Source: Paludibacter propionicigenes (lineage in GTDB: Bacteria; Bacteroidota; Bacteroidia; Bacteroidales; JAFGXI01). From it: a stretch of 52,916 nt of DNA. Both the position numbers and the translations under genes were made by a program. The stretch lies in the NCBI GenBank assembly GCA_020721655.1, contig DYMG01000007.1, forward strand, positions 1 to 52,916. The letters are read 5' to 3'. Numbering within the stretch: position 1 is the stretch's first letter; each line of letters opens with the position of its first letter. Shown piece after piece: positions 35,884 to 44,574 of the stretch. A model generated the notes under the pieces. It was not told the DNA's origin. It saw nothing but the letters and a program-made list of their open reading frames with translations, and did no database searches.

Positions 35884-38800
35884 TTATTTTTTATTAAGGA
35901 TTAAATCTCTGTAAATGCTTATGAAATCAGCTTTACTTCTATATGTTTTAATCAAATTTTTAATAAGGTCAATATTTCCTTTGAAATCGGATTGTAAGAT
36001 TTCTAAAATCTCGATGCATTCTTCTTTTTTGGTTGGAATTGAAATTGTTTGAGCTTTAATGTCTAATGTTTGATGTAAAAATTTGAACAATCGTAATTGT
36101 TCTAAACTATCGAAAGACAAGTCTTTTGATTTATTTCCTTGAACAAAATTTATGTGATAAATTCCAAAAATATTTTCGGAAAATAAATCTTTTGGATATT
36201 TTGCTGTCCAATTTTCAATTTTTATTTTTCGAGTTTCAACTCCATTCAATAGTTCATTATAATTAGAAATATCTCCAAAACGGTCGGTTATCAATTTAAA
36301 TGTATCAGCATAATTTAAGTTTTGTTTTGATTTTGCGGTAGTTAATGACTCAGATTTAATTTTTCTATCATTTATATAATTTAATGCAACTTTATACAAT
36401 TCATCAACATCTTCGTTTTTCAAGCCTAATACATTAAATAATATTGAATCTAACTTCTTTTTATCAGGCATCAAAATTTCTTTTGAAATAACTTCTTGTT
36501 CTCGTGATTTTATTGAATTGTAAATTTCATTAAGTTCTTTTTTATATGGCAAAAGTAAATTGGGATTAACAATAAGTGTATTTTCAACAATATTTACATC
36601 AACATCACTAACTTTTACTACCATTTGCCTTGCAAATAAATCGACAAAATATCTAAACAATTGGCTATTTAAAATAAGGAAAATTATATCGGAAAGTTCT
36701 TTATATTCTTCTTTTACAACAATTGCATAATTTACTTTATCGCAAAGTATTTGTGATTTTCTATTATCAATTAAACGGAATCTTTCGCCAATTTTTGATG
36801 GAAAAATAAAATCGCCAACAACTGCTGAATTTGATAAATTATACCAAGGTTTTCGAGCTAAACAAGTTGGTTTTTTATGTACGTCTTGAGCCTCTGCATC
36901 GTCAATATATTTTAAAATATTATTTTTAAATTTTATTAATTTGCTTTTTTGTTCGTCGCAAATAATTACTCCATTTTTCAAATTATTTAAATCAACATCA
37001 AGTTTATTTGCTTCTTTTTGCGATTTAAACAAATGTTTAATGTAGCGTTTTTCAATTAAATAATGTCTGTTTGTTAAATTTGAAAAATACCAACCATTTT
37101 TTTCGAAATTTATATGATTGTTTTCTTTTGAAAATCCAAAATACATTTTGAAATCTTCATCGGATAAATCTTTAATTTTATCGGTATCATCTTCTAAAAA
37201 AAAGAAATCGTTACTTCCTGATTTAATACCATATTTTACATCAATAAATTTTGAAGCTTTTATTAATTTTCCATTTCCTGTGATAAGAATTTTATTGAAA
37301 ATTTCGGGAGCTCTCAAATATTTTGCTCCCCAATGTCCATTTTCATATTTTCCATCAACAATACTTTCTTCAAATAATTCTTTTTGATTTTTGCCAATTA
37401 TTTGAAAATCATCAATTTTAGTAGATTTTGTTGCGGTTTCGATTTTTTTTACAAAATTTATTGAATTTTCAATTCTATTCGCATCATCGCTACGTCCAAT
37501 TATTTTTTGATAACTTTCGTTTATTCTTACAAATTTGATTTTATTTTCATCTCTTTCGTTTTCGTTTGAACATTTTTCAATTATCAATATAATTGTATTG
37601 ATGCTTGCAGTTGAAAAACTTCTTGTATTTTGATGTTCAATAATTGCAATAATTTTGAAATGTTGTAATAAAAATAGTTGCAAATCACGACCAAAACCAA
37701 CATCAAGCCAAGAACTCGAAACAACATAACCGAGCCGTTTTCCTTCTTTTAAAAGTGATGCAGTGTGCATTAAATAATGAACGTATAAATCGCTTTGTTT
37801 GTTAATTTTATTAATTCCCCATTCGGTTTTTGTGTTTTTTAGCCAAGCTTCTTTATTTTCAATTAATTCTTGTCTAATATATGGCGGATTTCCAATACAG
37901 GCATCGAATTCGGGCATTTTAACTTCGGCTTCTCTATTTTGTAAATTTCTTACTTTTAAAAATTTATTTTCGTGTTTAAATTTTAACGAATAATATTTTT
38001 TCCCGTTAACGTTGCAAAAATCATCATTAATTATAATTGGGTAATTATCAATAGATTTCACGTTTAACAAACATAAATTCATTGTTGATAAAAACACAGG
38101 AAAAGTAGAAATTTCAACTCCCCAAATAAGTTCAAGAATTTGTTCGTGTGTTTTTTTAGGATTAAAAAATTGAATAAATTTATATGCTCTAACTAAAAAA
38201 GTTCCTGCTCCACAACCTGTATCAATAACAGTTTGAGTTTTAGCATTTATACAAAAAGCATTTACAATATCAACTTCATCAATGTTTGTAAAATGCTGTC
38301 CTCTATCGTGTTGCTCCTGATTATCAAGTAAAGTATTATAAATTGAACCAATAACATCAGCTTTTAATTCTTTAAAATTTAACTGATTTAATTCTTCAAC
38401 TTGTTTTTTTAAAACAGGCAAAAATGCTTCTTCAAATATAATTTCGTCTAAAACTGTTTTTGTAAAAATACTTTCGTAATCCCATTCTAAAACTTTATCA
38501 AAATTATTTCTTAAAACTTTGTTTAATTGTTTTGTATCTAACGGAATTTCGAGCGGTTTTAATTCTAATTTTGGAACTTCTCGTTGAATGTAAGAGTAGA
38601 AAATTACTTTTAAATAAAGTAAATAATTAGATAATTGTGAAATTTTGTAAACATCTTCATAGTCAAAACTCAAATTTACATTGAAAATATCTTGACTTTT
38701 TAAATATTTCTTTAAGCGATTTTTATAATCTGAATTTTTCTTAATTTTCTCATATAAAGGAGCAACTGTAGCATTAGAAGCTTCAAGAATAAATGCCGAT

Positions 38801-39330
38801 AATTTATTGACAAAAAACTTATCAATACTATCCCAATGAATTTCTTTTACTCCGTGAATTAAATTAGATAAATCTTTTAAAAACTCAATTAAAGTTGCTG
38901 TAATTTGATTTTCAAAAGTTGGTAATAAAATATCATCAATTCGTTTAATGCTTGAAATGTTGTAAATTTTCAGCTTTCTATCATATAACGAAGTTCCTTC
39001 TTCAAAAGTTTTAAAAATGGCTAATTGTCTTGGATTTCCCGTTACAAAATATGGATAACCATTCATCGAAGCTTTACTAAAAGCATCTTTAACTAAAATT
39101 TCGTCGGTTGCATCCCAACTTGTGTCTTTTAATTCAAACGATACGATTTTATTTTTTGCAATTTTAGAATATAGTTTTCCATCTGCAAATCGAGAATGTC
39201 CTTTTTGCCCAACTTGTTCTTCTTGGGTAATTTTATCAAAACTAATTTCAGAATTTTTATCTAATATTTTATTAATAATTCTGTATAATTCGCCTTGAAA
39301 AACTCGTTCGTTTGCATTTTTTTTAACCAT
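35884..39330 (-). CDS. Single-chain restriction-modification enzyme (type IIG/Eco57I-like)
   Basis: 1148 residues from ATG 39330 (a TTG seven codons upstream is also open). N-terminal part: a PD-(D/E)XK-like nuclease pattern, ADGKLY (Asp near 50) then VSFELKD (ELK near 66-68). A helical linker leads to the N6-adenine methyltransferase with QHDRGQHFTNI, SAM motif I VIDTGCGAGTFL (about 368-379) and catalytic NPPY near 481-484 (ACIGNPPYIRQ), then SSSWLDVGFG. The C-terminal 500 residues should hold the target-recognition region (including KYGIKSGSNDFFFL). Such fused enzymes both methylate and cut DNA, so no separate R, M or S gene is needed, and none is adjacent. PglX of BREX is similar in size, but the N-terminal nuclease and solitary state favour type IIG. 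Flanked by 77-bp direct repeats. Confidence 0.85.
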   Translation of the reverse strand: MVKKNANERVFQGELYRIINKILDKNSEISFDKITQEEQVGQKGHSRFADGKLYSKIAKNKIVSFELKDTSWDATDEILVKDAFSKASMNGYPYFVTGNPRQLAIFKTFEEGTSLYDRKLKIYNISSIKRIDDILLPTFENQITATLIEFLKDLSNLIHGVKEIHWDSIDKFFVNKLSAFILEASNATVAPLYEKIKKNSDYKNRLKKYLKSQDIFNVNLSFDYEDVYKISQLSNYLLYLKVIFYSYIQREVPKLELKPLEIPLDTKQLNKVLRNNFDKVLEWDYESIFTKTVLDEIIFEEAFLPVLKKQVEELNQLNFKELKADVIGSIYNTLLDNQEQHDRGQHFTNIDEVDIVNAFCINAKTQTVIDTGCGAGTFLVRAYKFIQFFNPKKTHEQILELIWGVEISTFPVFLSTMNLCLLNVKSIDNYPIIINDDFCNVNGKKYYSLKFKHENKFLKVRNLQNREAEVKMPEFDACIGNPPYIRQELIENKEAWLKNTKTEWGINKINKQSDLYVHYLMHTASLLKEGKRLGYVVSSSWLDVGFGRDLQLFLLQHFKIIAIIEHQNTRSFSTASINTIILIIEKCSNENERDENKIKFVRINESYQKIIGRSDDANRIENSINFVKKIETATKSTKIDDFQIIGKNQKELFEESIVDGKYENGHWGAKYLRAPEIFNKILITGNGKLIKASKFIDVKYGIKSGSNDFFFLEDDTDKIKDLSDEDFKMYFGFSKENNHINFEKNGWYFSNLTNRHYLIEKRYIKHLFKSQKEANKLDVDLNNLKNGVIICDEQKSKLIKFKNNILKYIDDAEAQDVHKKPTCLARKPWYNLSNSAVVGDFIFPSKIGERFRLIDNRKSQILCDKVNYAIVVKEEYKELSDIIFLILNSQLFRYFVDLFARQMVVKVSDVDVNIVENTLIVNPNLLLPYKKELNEIYNSIKSREQEVISKEILMPDKKKLDSILFNVLGLKNEDVDELYKVALNYINDRKIKSESLTTAKSKQNLNYADTFKLITDRFGDISNYNELLNGVETRKIKIENWTAKYPKDLFSENIFGIYHINFVQGNKSKDLSFDSLEQLRLFKFLHQTLDIKAQTISIPTKKEECIEILEILQSDFKGNIDLIKNLIKTYRSKADFISIYRDLILNKK

Positions 39331-39340
39331 ATTACTCTGT

Positions 39341-39380
39341 ATTTTAATCAAAAATATAATAATTTTAATGAAAAATATAA
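39341..39380 (-). promoter_or_regulatory. Tandem 19-bp motif upstream of the restriction gene
   Basis: attttaatcaaaaatataa (39341-39359) and attttaatgaaaaatataa (39362-39380) differ at one base and are spaced 21 bases start to start, two helical turns. The first contains TATTTTTG (minus strand, 39349-39356), a -7-like box 18 bases from the ATG. The second lacks the final G. A third, identical copy of the first is at 32739-32757. The arrangement suggests a promoter with an adjacent operator, but AT-rich slippage is an alternative. Confidence 0.45.
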
Positions 39381-39420
39381 TATTATTATTCTATTTTTAT
39401 TTTTAGTTAATTAATTGGGC

Positions 39421-39497
39421 TTATTCCACAAAAATATCATCATTAATAAATGAAATTACTTTTTGTTCTAATGCTTTGTTGTATAGGGTTTTAATTG
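39421..39497. repeat. 77-bp direct repeat, right copy (functional mqnD 3' end)
   Basis: The stop codon and last 24 codons of mqnD. 76 of 77 bases recur at 35789-35865, 3632 bp away, on the other side of the restriction gene. The mqnD protein is complete, so this copy is under selection and the left one is free to drift. Confidence 0.95.
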
Positions 39498-40263
39498 CGT
39501 TCTTTCCTTTTTCTCCTAAGTCTATTGTAAAATTGTTTACATATAAATTAATGTGTTTGTACATAACTTCTTCGTTCATTTCTTGTGCATATTGTTTAAT
39601 ATACTTGTACGACGATTTAGGGTTTGCAAAAGCATATTCAATGCTTTTTCTAAGAATTTTATTAAATTTAACTTGAATTTCGTGAGGTATAGCTCTGTTT
39701 ATAACAATACCGCCAAGTGGAATTGCTTGTTTTGTTTCTGTTTCCCAAAATTCGCCAAGATCTATAATTTTTTTTAAGCCTTTGTTTTGGTATGTAAAGC
39801 GGTTTTCGTGAATTATTAAACCGGCATCGACTTCGCTATCGAGAACTGCTGTTTCGATATCGGAAAAAAGGTAAGGTTTTTTGTTTTTCGCATTTGGATA
39901 AGCTATTGATAATAAAAGGTTTGCTGTTGTATTTATTCCCGGAATTGCTATTGAAAGTTGGCTTATTTCGTTGGGATATATTTTGCGTTTACTTATTAGA
40001 AGTGGTCCGTTTCCGTAGCCAAGTGCACTGCCCGAATTGAGTAATTTGTAGTTGTTTTGAGCGTATAAATATGCGTGGTAACTTAGTTTTGTAATGTCTA
40101 TTTTGTTTGATATTGCGAGCTTGTTAAGTTCTTCAACATCGGCTAATTGAATGTCGAATTTTAGATTTTCCGTGTCAATTTTATGGTTTACAATTGCATC
40201 GAAAATAAATGTATCGTTTGGGCAAGTTGAAAAAGCCAAACTTAGTTTATTACTTTGTTTCAT
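39421..40263 (-). CDS. mqnD: 1,4-dihydroxy-6-naphthoate synthase MqnD
   Basis: 280 residues of the periplasmic-binding-protein-like MqnA/MqnD family, which acts in the futalosine route to menaquinone; MqnD converts cyclic dehypoxanthinyl futalosine to dihydroxynaphthoate. The N-terminal LAFSTCPNDTFIFDAIVN is the MqnD signature (S-x-C-P-N-D-T-F). SALGYGNGPLLIS, IAIPGINTTANLLL and AGLIIHENRFTYQ with IPLGGIVINR follow in order. MqnA lacks the CPNDT start, so MqnD is preferred. Its last 24 codons lie inside the right copy of the 77-bp repeat. It ends an operon with the batA-like and yjbQ genes (gaps of 10 and 8 bases). Confidence 0.9.
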   Translation of the reverse strand: MKQSNKLSLAFSTCPNDTFIFDAIVNHKIDTENLKFDIQLADVEELNKLAISNKIDITKLSYHAYLYAQNNYKLLNSGSALGYGNGPLLISKRKIYPNEISQLSIAIPGINTTANLLLSIAYPNAKNKKPYLFSDIETAVLDSEVDAGLIIHENRFTYQNKGLKKIIDLGEFWETETKQAIPLGGIVINRAIPHEIQVKFNKILRKSIEYAFANPKSSYKYIKQYAQEMNEEVMYKHINLYVNNFTIDLGEKGKNAIKTLYNKALEQKVISFINDDIFVE

Positions 40264-40273
40264 CGTTCTAATT

Positions 40274-42304
40274 TTAGAATGGTAAATTATTTTTATCGAA
40301 AAACCTAAGTAAAATTATTTCTAAAGTTATGAAAATTATTGCCGATATTAGAAAATAGTACCACAGTTGTTTTCCTTTACTACTTGTTTCTATTTCTTGT
40401 GTTAAATGGTCGCTGTTTTGGGCAAAAATTGTCCACGTTTTAAGGTTGTTATCGTCAATAATTTTTTGTAAATCGGGTAAATTTTTGAAGTTTAAGTTGC
40501 TTTCGTATCTGTTGTAATTTATAGATAATGAGTTTATTATGTTATTGTCGCTTGTAATTTGGTAGTTGTTAGCTTCTGTAATTACGTTTGGTATTTCAAT
40601 TGTTGAAATGTTTTGTACTTTGTTTATTTCAGGAATAAATTCTAGATTCTTGTTTTTAATTGTAATGTTTTGTGGTAGGTTGTAATTTAAAACTAAGTTT
40701 TTTTCGCTAAAATTATAATACAATTGATTGTTCTTTAGGCTGTTAAAAGCTATGTTGTAGAATAATGGCAACATTATTGGTGATTTTACGAACGAAATAT
40801 TTTCGCTTGTTGATGCATTGAAATTGAATATATACATATATCCTTTTTCGTATTTGCGTAATATTGCTATGTCGTTGTTTTCAAGTTTTAATAATACGTC
40901 CGATGAGGTGTAATTGCCTATTTTGTAGTGGTTTGATATTTGAGATAAATTAGTTTTGTTGTTGTTTTTTAAGAAAATATTTTCAAAAATATTAGATTTT
41001 AAATTAATTTCTGTTATTTTTTTTGTTGTGCTATCGGTAGTTAAAAATTCTATTGCAAAGTTTTTTAGAAATGTGTTGTAAATGTCAATATATTGGGGTT
41101 TAACTTCGGGTATTAGCACTAAATTTCCTCCGTTTTTATAAAATTTTATTAACTGATTTGTTAGTCCAGATGTAAAATCTATTATGTTGTCTAAAATAAT
41201 TAAATCGTAATCGTTTAATTTAGAGTACGATACGTTTTTTGAGTTTTGTTTGTCAACAATAAAATAAGGTTCTGTGCTGTAAAGTTTTTCTAAATAATTG
41301 GTTTTGTTGTCTGATATTAATAAAATATTTATATTTTTATTTATTAAGTAGCTGAAATATAATGAATTATCGAAGCTAATAGGGTAGTCGTCAATTTCAA
41401 TTTTAGCATTGTAAATTCCTGTTAGTGTGTTTTTATAGTTTAGTTCAATTGTTTTTGTTTCTAATGGCTCAATATTAAAGCTTTGAATGGCACGCAAACT
41501 GTCGTTAATAAATAGTTTTAGGGGTATTTCTGTGTTTTGTTCGGTTGAGTAAGATTTAATTTTAACGAATAATTTTTCTTCGGAGTTTATTTTTCTAAAA
41601 GGTGTTTCGAACCAGCACGAGTCTATACTTAGGTTGTTTTTTGCACTTACTTCTATAGGAATTAGTGAAACGTTTGAAATTGAGTCGTTTTTAATTGAGT
41701 TTTGTATGAAATTATTTTGAAAGTCGGAAATTATAAATAATCTGTTGTTTTTTGGGTTTGTTGCAAAATCTTTATTTAGGTCAATAAGTTTATCAATATT
41801 AATATTTTGGGGGCTTATATTTATTTCAGATATTGAGTTTAATAGTTGGTCGTAATCTACAAAGCGGTTATTGCTTGGTAACAAATCGTTTGTAAGTAGT
41901 AAAAATTTTGTGCTTTTGCTAAATGCCGAAGCAATTTTTTGTGCTTTGTTTTTTGCAATGTCGAGTATTTTACCATTTGTGTTTTCGTTTGCCGAACTAA
42001 AAGAGTTGTCAATGTAAATTGAAACAGTGTAATTGTTTTCAATTTTCTGATTTTTGTTTTTTGGAATGTATGGTTGTGCAAAAACTAAAACTAAAGATAT
42101 TATAAATAAAATTCGAGATATAAGTACCAGTAAATGTTTTAGTTGCGATGTAGATTTGCTTCGGTTTTTTGCACTTTCTAAAAATGAAATGTTGCTAAAA
42201 TAAATTGTTTTGTAACGTTTAAAATTGAACAGGTGTATAATTATAGGTACGGCTATTAGCGATAAAGCGTATAAATATAGGGGGTTCTTGAATAATATTT
42301 CCAT
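40274..42304 (-). CDS. BatA-domain membrane protein
   Basis: 676 residues. N-terminal BatA domain (PF07584): FKNPLYLYALSLIAVPIIIHLFNF RYKTIYFSN-type opening (residues about 4-38, split here) with two membrane helices in the first 80. A vWA-like segment follows (VSIYIDNSFSSANE, about 91-104, and later FIISDFQNNFI). A long beta-rich middle contains a GATase-like stretch (NDYDLIILDNII...FYKNGGNLVLIP), and a C-terminal membrane helix (YYFLISAIIFITLEIILLRFF) closes the protein. Members occur near Bat aerotolerance genes in Bacteroidota, but here it sits between yjbQ and mqnD. Exact function is unproven. Confidence 0.85.
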   Translation of the reverse strand: MEILFKNPLYLYALSLIAVPIIIHLFNFKRYKTIYFSNISFLESAKNRSKSTSQLKHLLVLISRILFIISLVLVFAQPYIPKNKNQKIENNYTVSIYIDNSFSSANENTNGKILDIAKNKAQKIASAFSKSTKFLLLTNDLLPSNNRFVDYDQLLNSISEINISPQNINIDKLIDLNKDFATNPKNNRLFIISDFQNNFIQNSIKNDSISNVSLIPIEVSAKNNLSIDSCWFETPFRKINSEEKLFVKIKSYSTEQNTEIPLKLFINDSLRAIQSFNIEPLETKTIELNYKNTLTGIYNAKIEIDDYPISFDNSLYFSYLINKNINILLISDNKTNYLEKLYSTEPYFIVDKQNSKNVSYSKLNDYDLIILDNIIDFTSGLTNQLIKFYKNGGNLVLIPEVKPQYIDIYNTFLKNFAIEFLTTDSTTKKITEINLKSNIFENIFLKNNNKTNLSQISNHYKIGNYTSSDVLLKLENNDIAILRKYEKGYMYIFNFNASTSENISFVKSPIMLPLFYNIAFNSLKNNQLYYNFSEKNLVLNYNLPQNITIKNKNLEFIPEINKVQNISTIEIPNVITEANNYQITSDNNIINSLSINYNRYESNLNFKNLPDLQKIIDDNNLKTWTIFAQNSDHLTQEIETSSKGKQLWYYFLISAIIFITLEIILLRFFDKNNLPF

Positions 42305-42312
42305 TTATAAAT

Positions 42313-42729
42313 TTATTCGCCAATTATTTTAACAAGAACACGTTTTTTGCGTTTTCCGTCGAATTCGCCATAAAATATTTGTTCCCAAGGTCCAAAATCT
42401 AAAGTTCCGTTTGTAATTGCTACAACAACTTCTCGCCCCATAATTGTGCGTTTAATGTGTGCATCGGCGTTGTCTTCGTAAGTATTGTGTTTGTATTGAG
42501 AATGAGGAAGTTCGGGGGCTAATTTTTCTAACCATTTTTCAAAATCTTGGTGCAGACCATTTTCGTCGTCGTTAATAAAAACGCTTGCTGTTATGTGCAT
42601 TGCATTTACTAAGCACAAGCCTTCTTTAATATTGCTTTCTTTAATACAATCAACAACGTAAGGGGTTATGTTTATAAATTCTCTTCTCGATTTTACATCG
42701 AACCAAAGTTCTTTTCTAAATGATTTCAT
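42313..42729 (-). CDS. YjbQ family protein (UPF0047)
   Basis: 138 residues of the YjbQ/UPF0047 family, small trimeric enzymes with thiamine-phosphate synthase-like activity in vitro. The conserved features are [20 protein letters not shown] (about 38-57), [25 protein letters not shown] with the His-Asp set, and [17 protein letters not shown] near the end. Starts 57 bases after the phosphoglucomutase region's terminator hairpin, ends 8 bases before the batA-like gene. Physiological role is not settled. Confidence 0.92.
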   Translation of the reverse strand: MKSFRKELWFDVKSRREFINITPYVVDCIKESNIKEGLCLVNAMHITASVFINDDENGLHQDFEKWLEKLAPELPHSQYKHNTYEDNADAHIKRTIMGREVVVAITNGTLDFGPWEQIFYGEFDGKRKKRVLVKIIGE

Positions 42730-42740
42730 CTGTTTGTAAT

Positions 42741-42776
42741 GTAAAAAAAGGTTCTATAATTTTTCATAGAACCTTT
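42741..42776 (-). terminator. Intrinsic terminator of phosphoglucomutase
   Basis: Stem aaaggttctat (42747-42757) with atagaaccttt (42766-42776), 8-base loop. On the minus strand the stem is followed by a T-run (plus-strand A-run from 42743). It lies 11 bases past the phosphoglucomutase stop and 12 bases before the yjbQ start. Confidence 0.85.
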
Positions 42777-42786
42777 CTTTATTGTT

Positions 42787-44517
42787 TTAAAGTTTTAAAT
42801 CGTTAATTATATTTGTTATTTTTTGAGATAATTCATTGTTTTTTTCTTCAAATTCGTTAATAGAATTTAGTTCAGTTTTAACACTGAAATAGAATTTAAT
42901 TTTTGGTTCGGTACCCGATGGGCGAACAGAAATTTTGCTTCCGTCTTCGGTGTAAAATTGTAAAACGTTCGATTTGGCTATGTTTATTGTTGAAATTTTG
43001 CCATTTGTTAAGTCTTTTTCTTCAGAAATTTTGTAGTCTTGAATTTTTACAACTTTAGAATTATTAATGGTTTTTGGAGGGTTGTTTCTGAAATTTATCA
43101 TCATATTTTCAATTTCTTCGGCACCTTTCATTCCTTTTCTAACAACGTTTACTAAGCTTTCTTTGTAGAATCCGTATTTTTGATAAATATTTATAAGTTC
43201 CTGATAAACAGTTCGTCCGTTTTCTTTTGCTACCGCAGTCATTTCGGCAATTATTGAGCAAGAGCTTACGGCATCTTTATCTCTAACAAATTCGCCTAAT
43301 AAATACCCGTAGCTTTCTTCTCCACCACCAATATATGTTTTTTTGCCTTCTAATTCTCTAATTACTATGGCTATATTTTTAAATCCTGTAAGTGTATCGA
43401 AATATTCAATATTGTTTTTTGTTGCAATGTCTGAAATAAGTTCTGATGTTACAATTGTTTTAACAATATATTCGTTTCCTTTAATTTTGTTGTTTTTAAT
43501 CCAGTTTTCTAATAAATAATTTATAATAAGAGCACCAGTTTGGTTACCGTTTAAAAGTTCGTATTCTCCTTTTAGGTTTTTAACTGCAATTGCAACTCTA
43601 TCGGCATCGGGGTCTGATGCCATAACTAATTCGGCATTAGTTTCTTTTGCTTTTGCAATAGCCATTGTAAGAGCTTCAGCTTCTTCTGGATTTGGATAAA
43701 TTACAGTTGGAAAATTGCCATCTAAAACATTTTGTTCGGGAACGTCAATAATATTGGTAAAACCATAGTTTTTTAAACTTTGAGGGATTAGCATTTTACC
43801 GGTTCCGTGAATTGGTGTGTAAATTATTTTTATATCGTGATGTTTTTTAATAATATCGGCATTTAGCGATAAATTTTTAACCTCTTGTAAAAAAGCTTTA
43901 TCTATCTCATTGCCAATAATTTCAATATTTTCTTTTATTCCTGTAAATTTAACATCGTCAACAGTTAGTTTTTCAACTTCGGTAATAACATTTTCGTCGT
44001 GAGGAGGTACAAGTTGGCTACCATCGTTCCAGTATGCTTTAAATCCGTTGTATTCTTTTGGGTTGTGCGATGCAGTAATTACAATTCCTGTTTGGCAACC
44101 GTAGTAACGAATTGCGTAAGAAAGTTCTGGTGTTGGACGTAAATCCTCGAACAGATAAACTTTAAATCCATTTGCCGAAAAAATATTTGCGACTGTTTGT
44201 GCAAATAATTTACTGTTATTTCTGCAATCGTAAGCAATTGCTACTTTTAATTTTTCTTTAGGAAATTGGGTAATTGTGTAATTTGCAAGTCCTTGAGCTG
44301 CCATTCCTACTGTGTAAATATTCATTCGGTTTGAGCCGTATCCCATTATGCCACGCAGTCCGCCGGTTCCAAATTCGAGGTCTTTGTAAAAAGCGTCAAT
44401 TAAACCATTTTTGTCGTTTTCTAACAAATGTTTCACTTCTTTTTTCGACTCTTCGCTGTAATTTCCTTCAAGCCATTTTTGTGCTTTTTCTTTTACTTTG
44501 TTATAGATATTGTCCAT
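42787..44517 (-). CDS. Phosphoglucomutase / phosphomannomutase
   Basis: 576 residues of the alpha-D-phosphohexomutase family, interconverting hexose 1- and 6-phosphates for cell-wall and glycogen precursors. Phosphoserine loop ITASHNPKEYNGFK (Ser150), metal loop DPDADR (302-307), sugar-binding GGEESYGYL (about 396-404) and phosphate-binding RPSGTEPKIKFY (about 530-541) are all intact. The length and the FGTGGLRGIMG start match the PgcA/PGM2-like subgroup. Transcribed alone, ending at the hairpin 42741-42776. Confidence 0.94.
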   Translation of the reverse strand: MDNIYNKVKEKAQKWLEGNYSEESKKEVKHLLENDKNGLIDAFYKDLEFGTGGLRGIMGYGSNRMNIYTVGMAAQGLANYTITQFPKEKLKVAIAYDCRNNSKLFAQTVANIFSANGFKVYLFEDLRPTPELSYAIRYYGCQTGIVITASHNPKEYNGFKAYWNDGSQLVPPHDENVITEVEKLTVDDVKFTGIKENIEIIGNEIDKAFLQEVKNLSLNADIIKKHHDIKIIYTPIHGTGKMLIPQSLKNYGFTNIIDVPEQNVLDGNFPTVIYPNPEEAEALTMAIAKAKETNAELVMASDPDADRVAIAVKNLKGEYELLNGNQTGALIINYLLENWIKNNKIKGNEYIVKTIVTSELISDIATKNNIEYFDTLTGFKNIAIVIRELEGKKTYIGGGEESYGYLLGEFVRDKDAVSSCSIIAEMTAVAKENGRTVYQELINIYQKYGFYKESLVNVVRKGMKGAEEIENMMINFRNNPPKTINNSKVVKIQDYKISEEKDLTNGKISTINIAKSNVLQFYTEDGSKISVRPSGTEPKIKFYFSVKTELNSINEFEEKNNELSQKITNIINDLKL

Positions 44518-44574
44518 TTTATAGTAGTTTTTAAATTGTAAAATTATAAAAATAAGATATAATAATGTGTTTTT

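Noticed and set aside
35884-39330. Assignment of the restriction gene as BREX PglX
   Set aside because: The N-terminal ELK-type nuclease pattern and absence of brxA/B/C or pglZ neighbours favour type IIG; no other BREX component is in the window.
39421-40263. Assignment of mqnD as MqnA
   Set aside because: The STCPNDTFIF start and IPLGGIVINR block fit MqnD; MqnA lacks the CPNDT signature.
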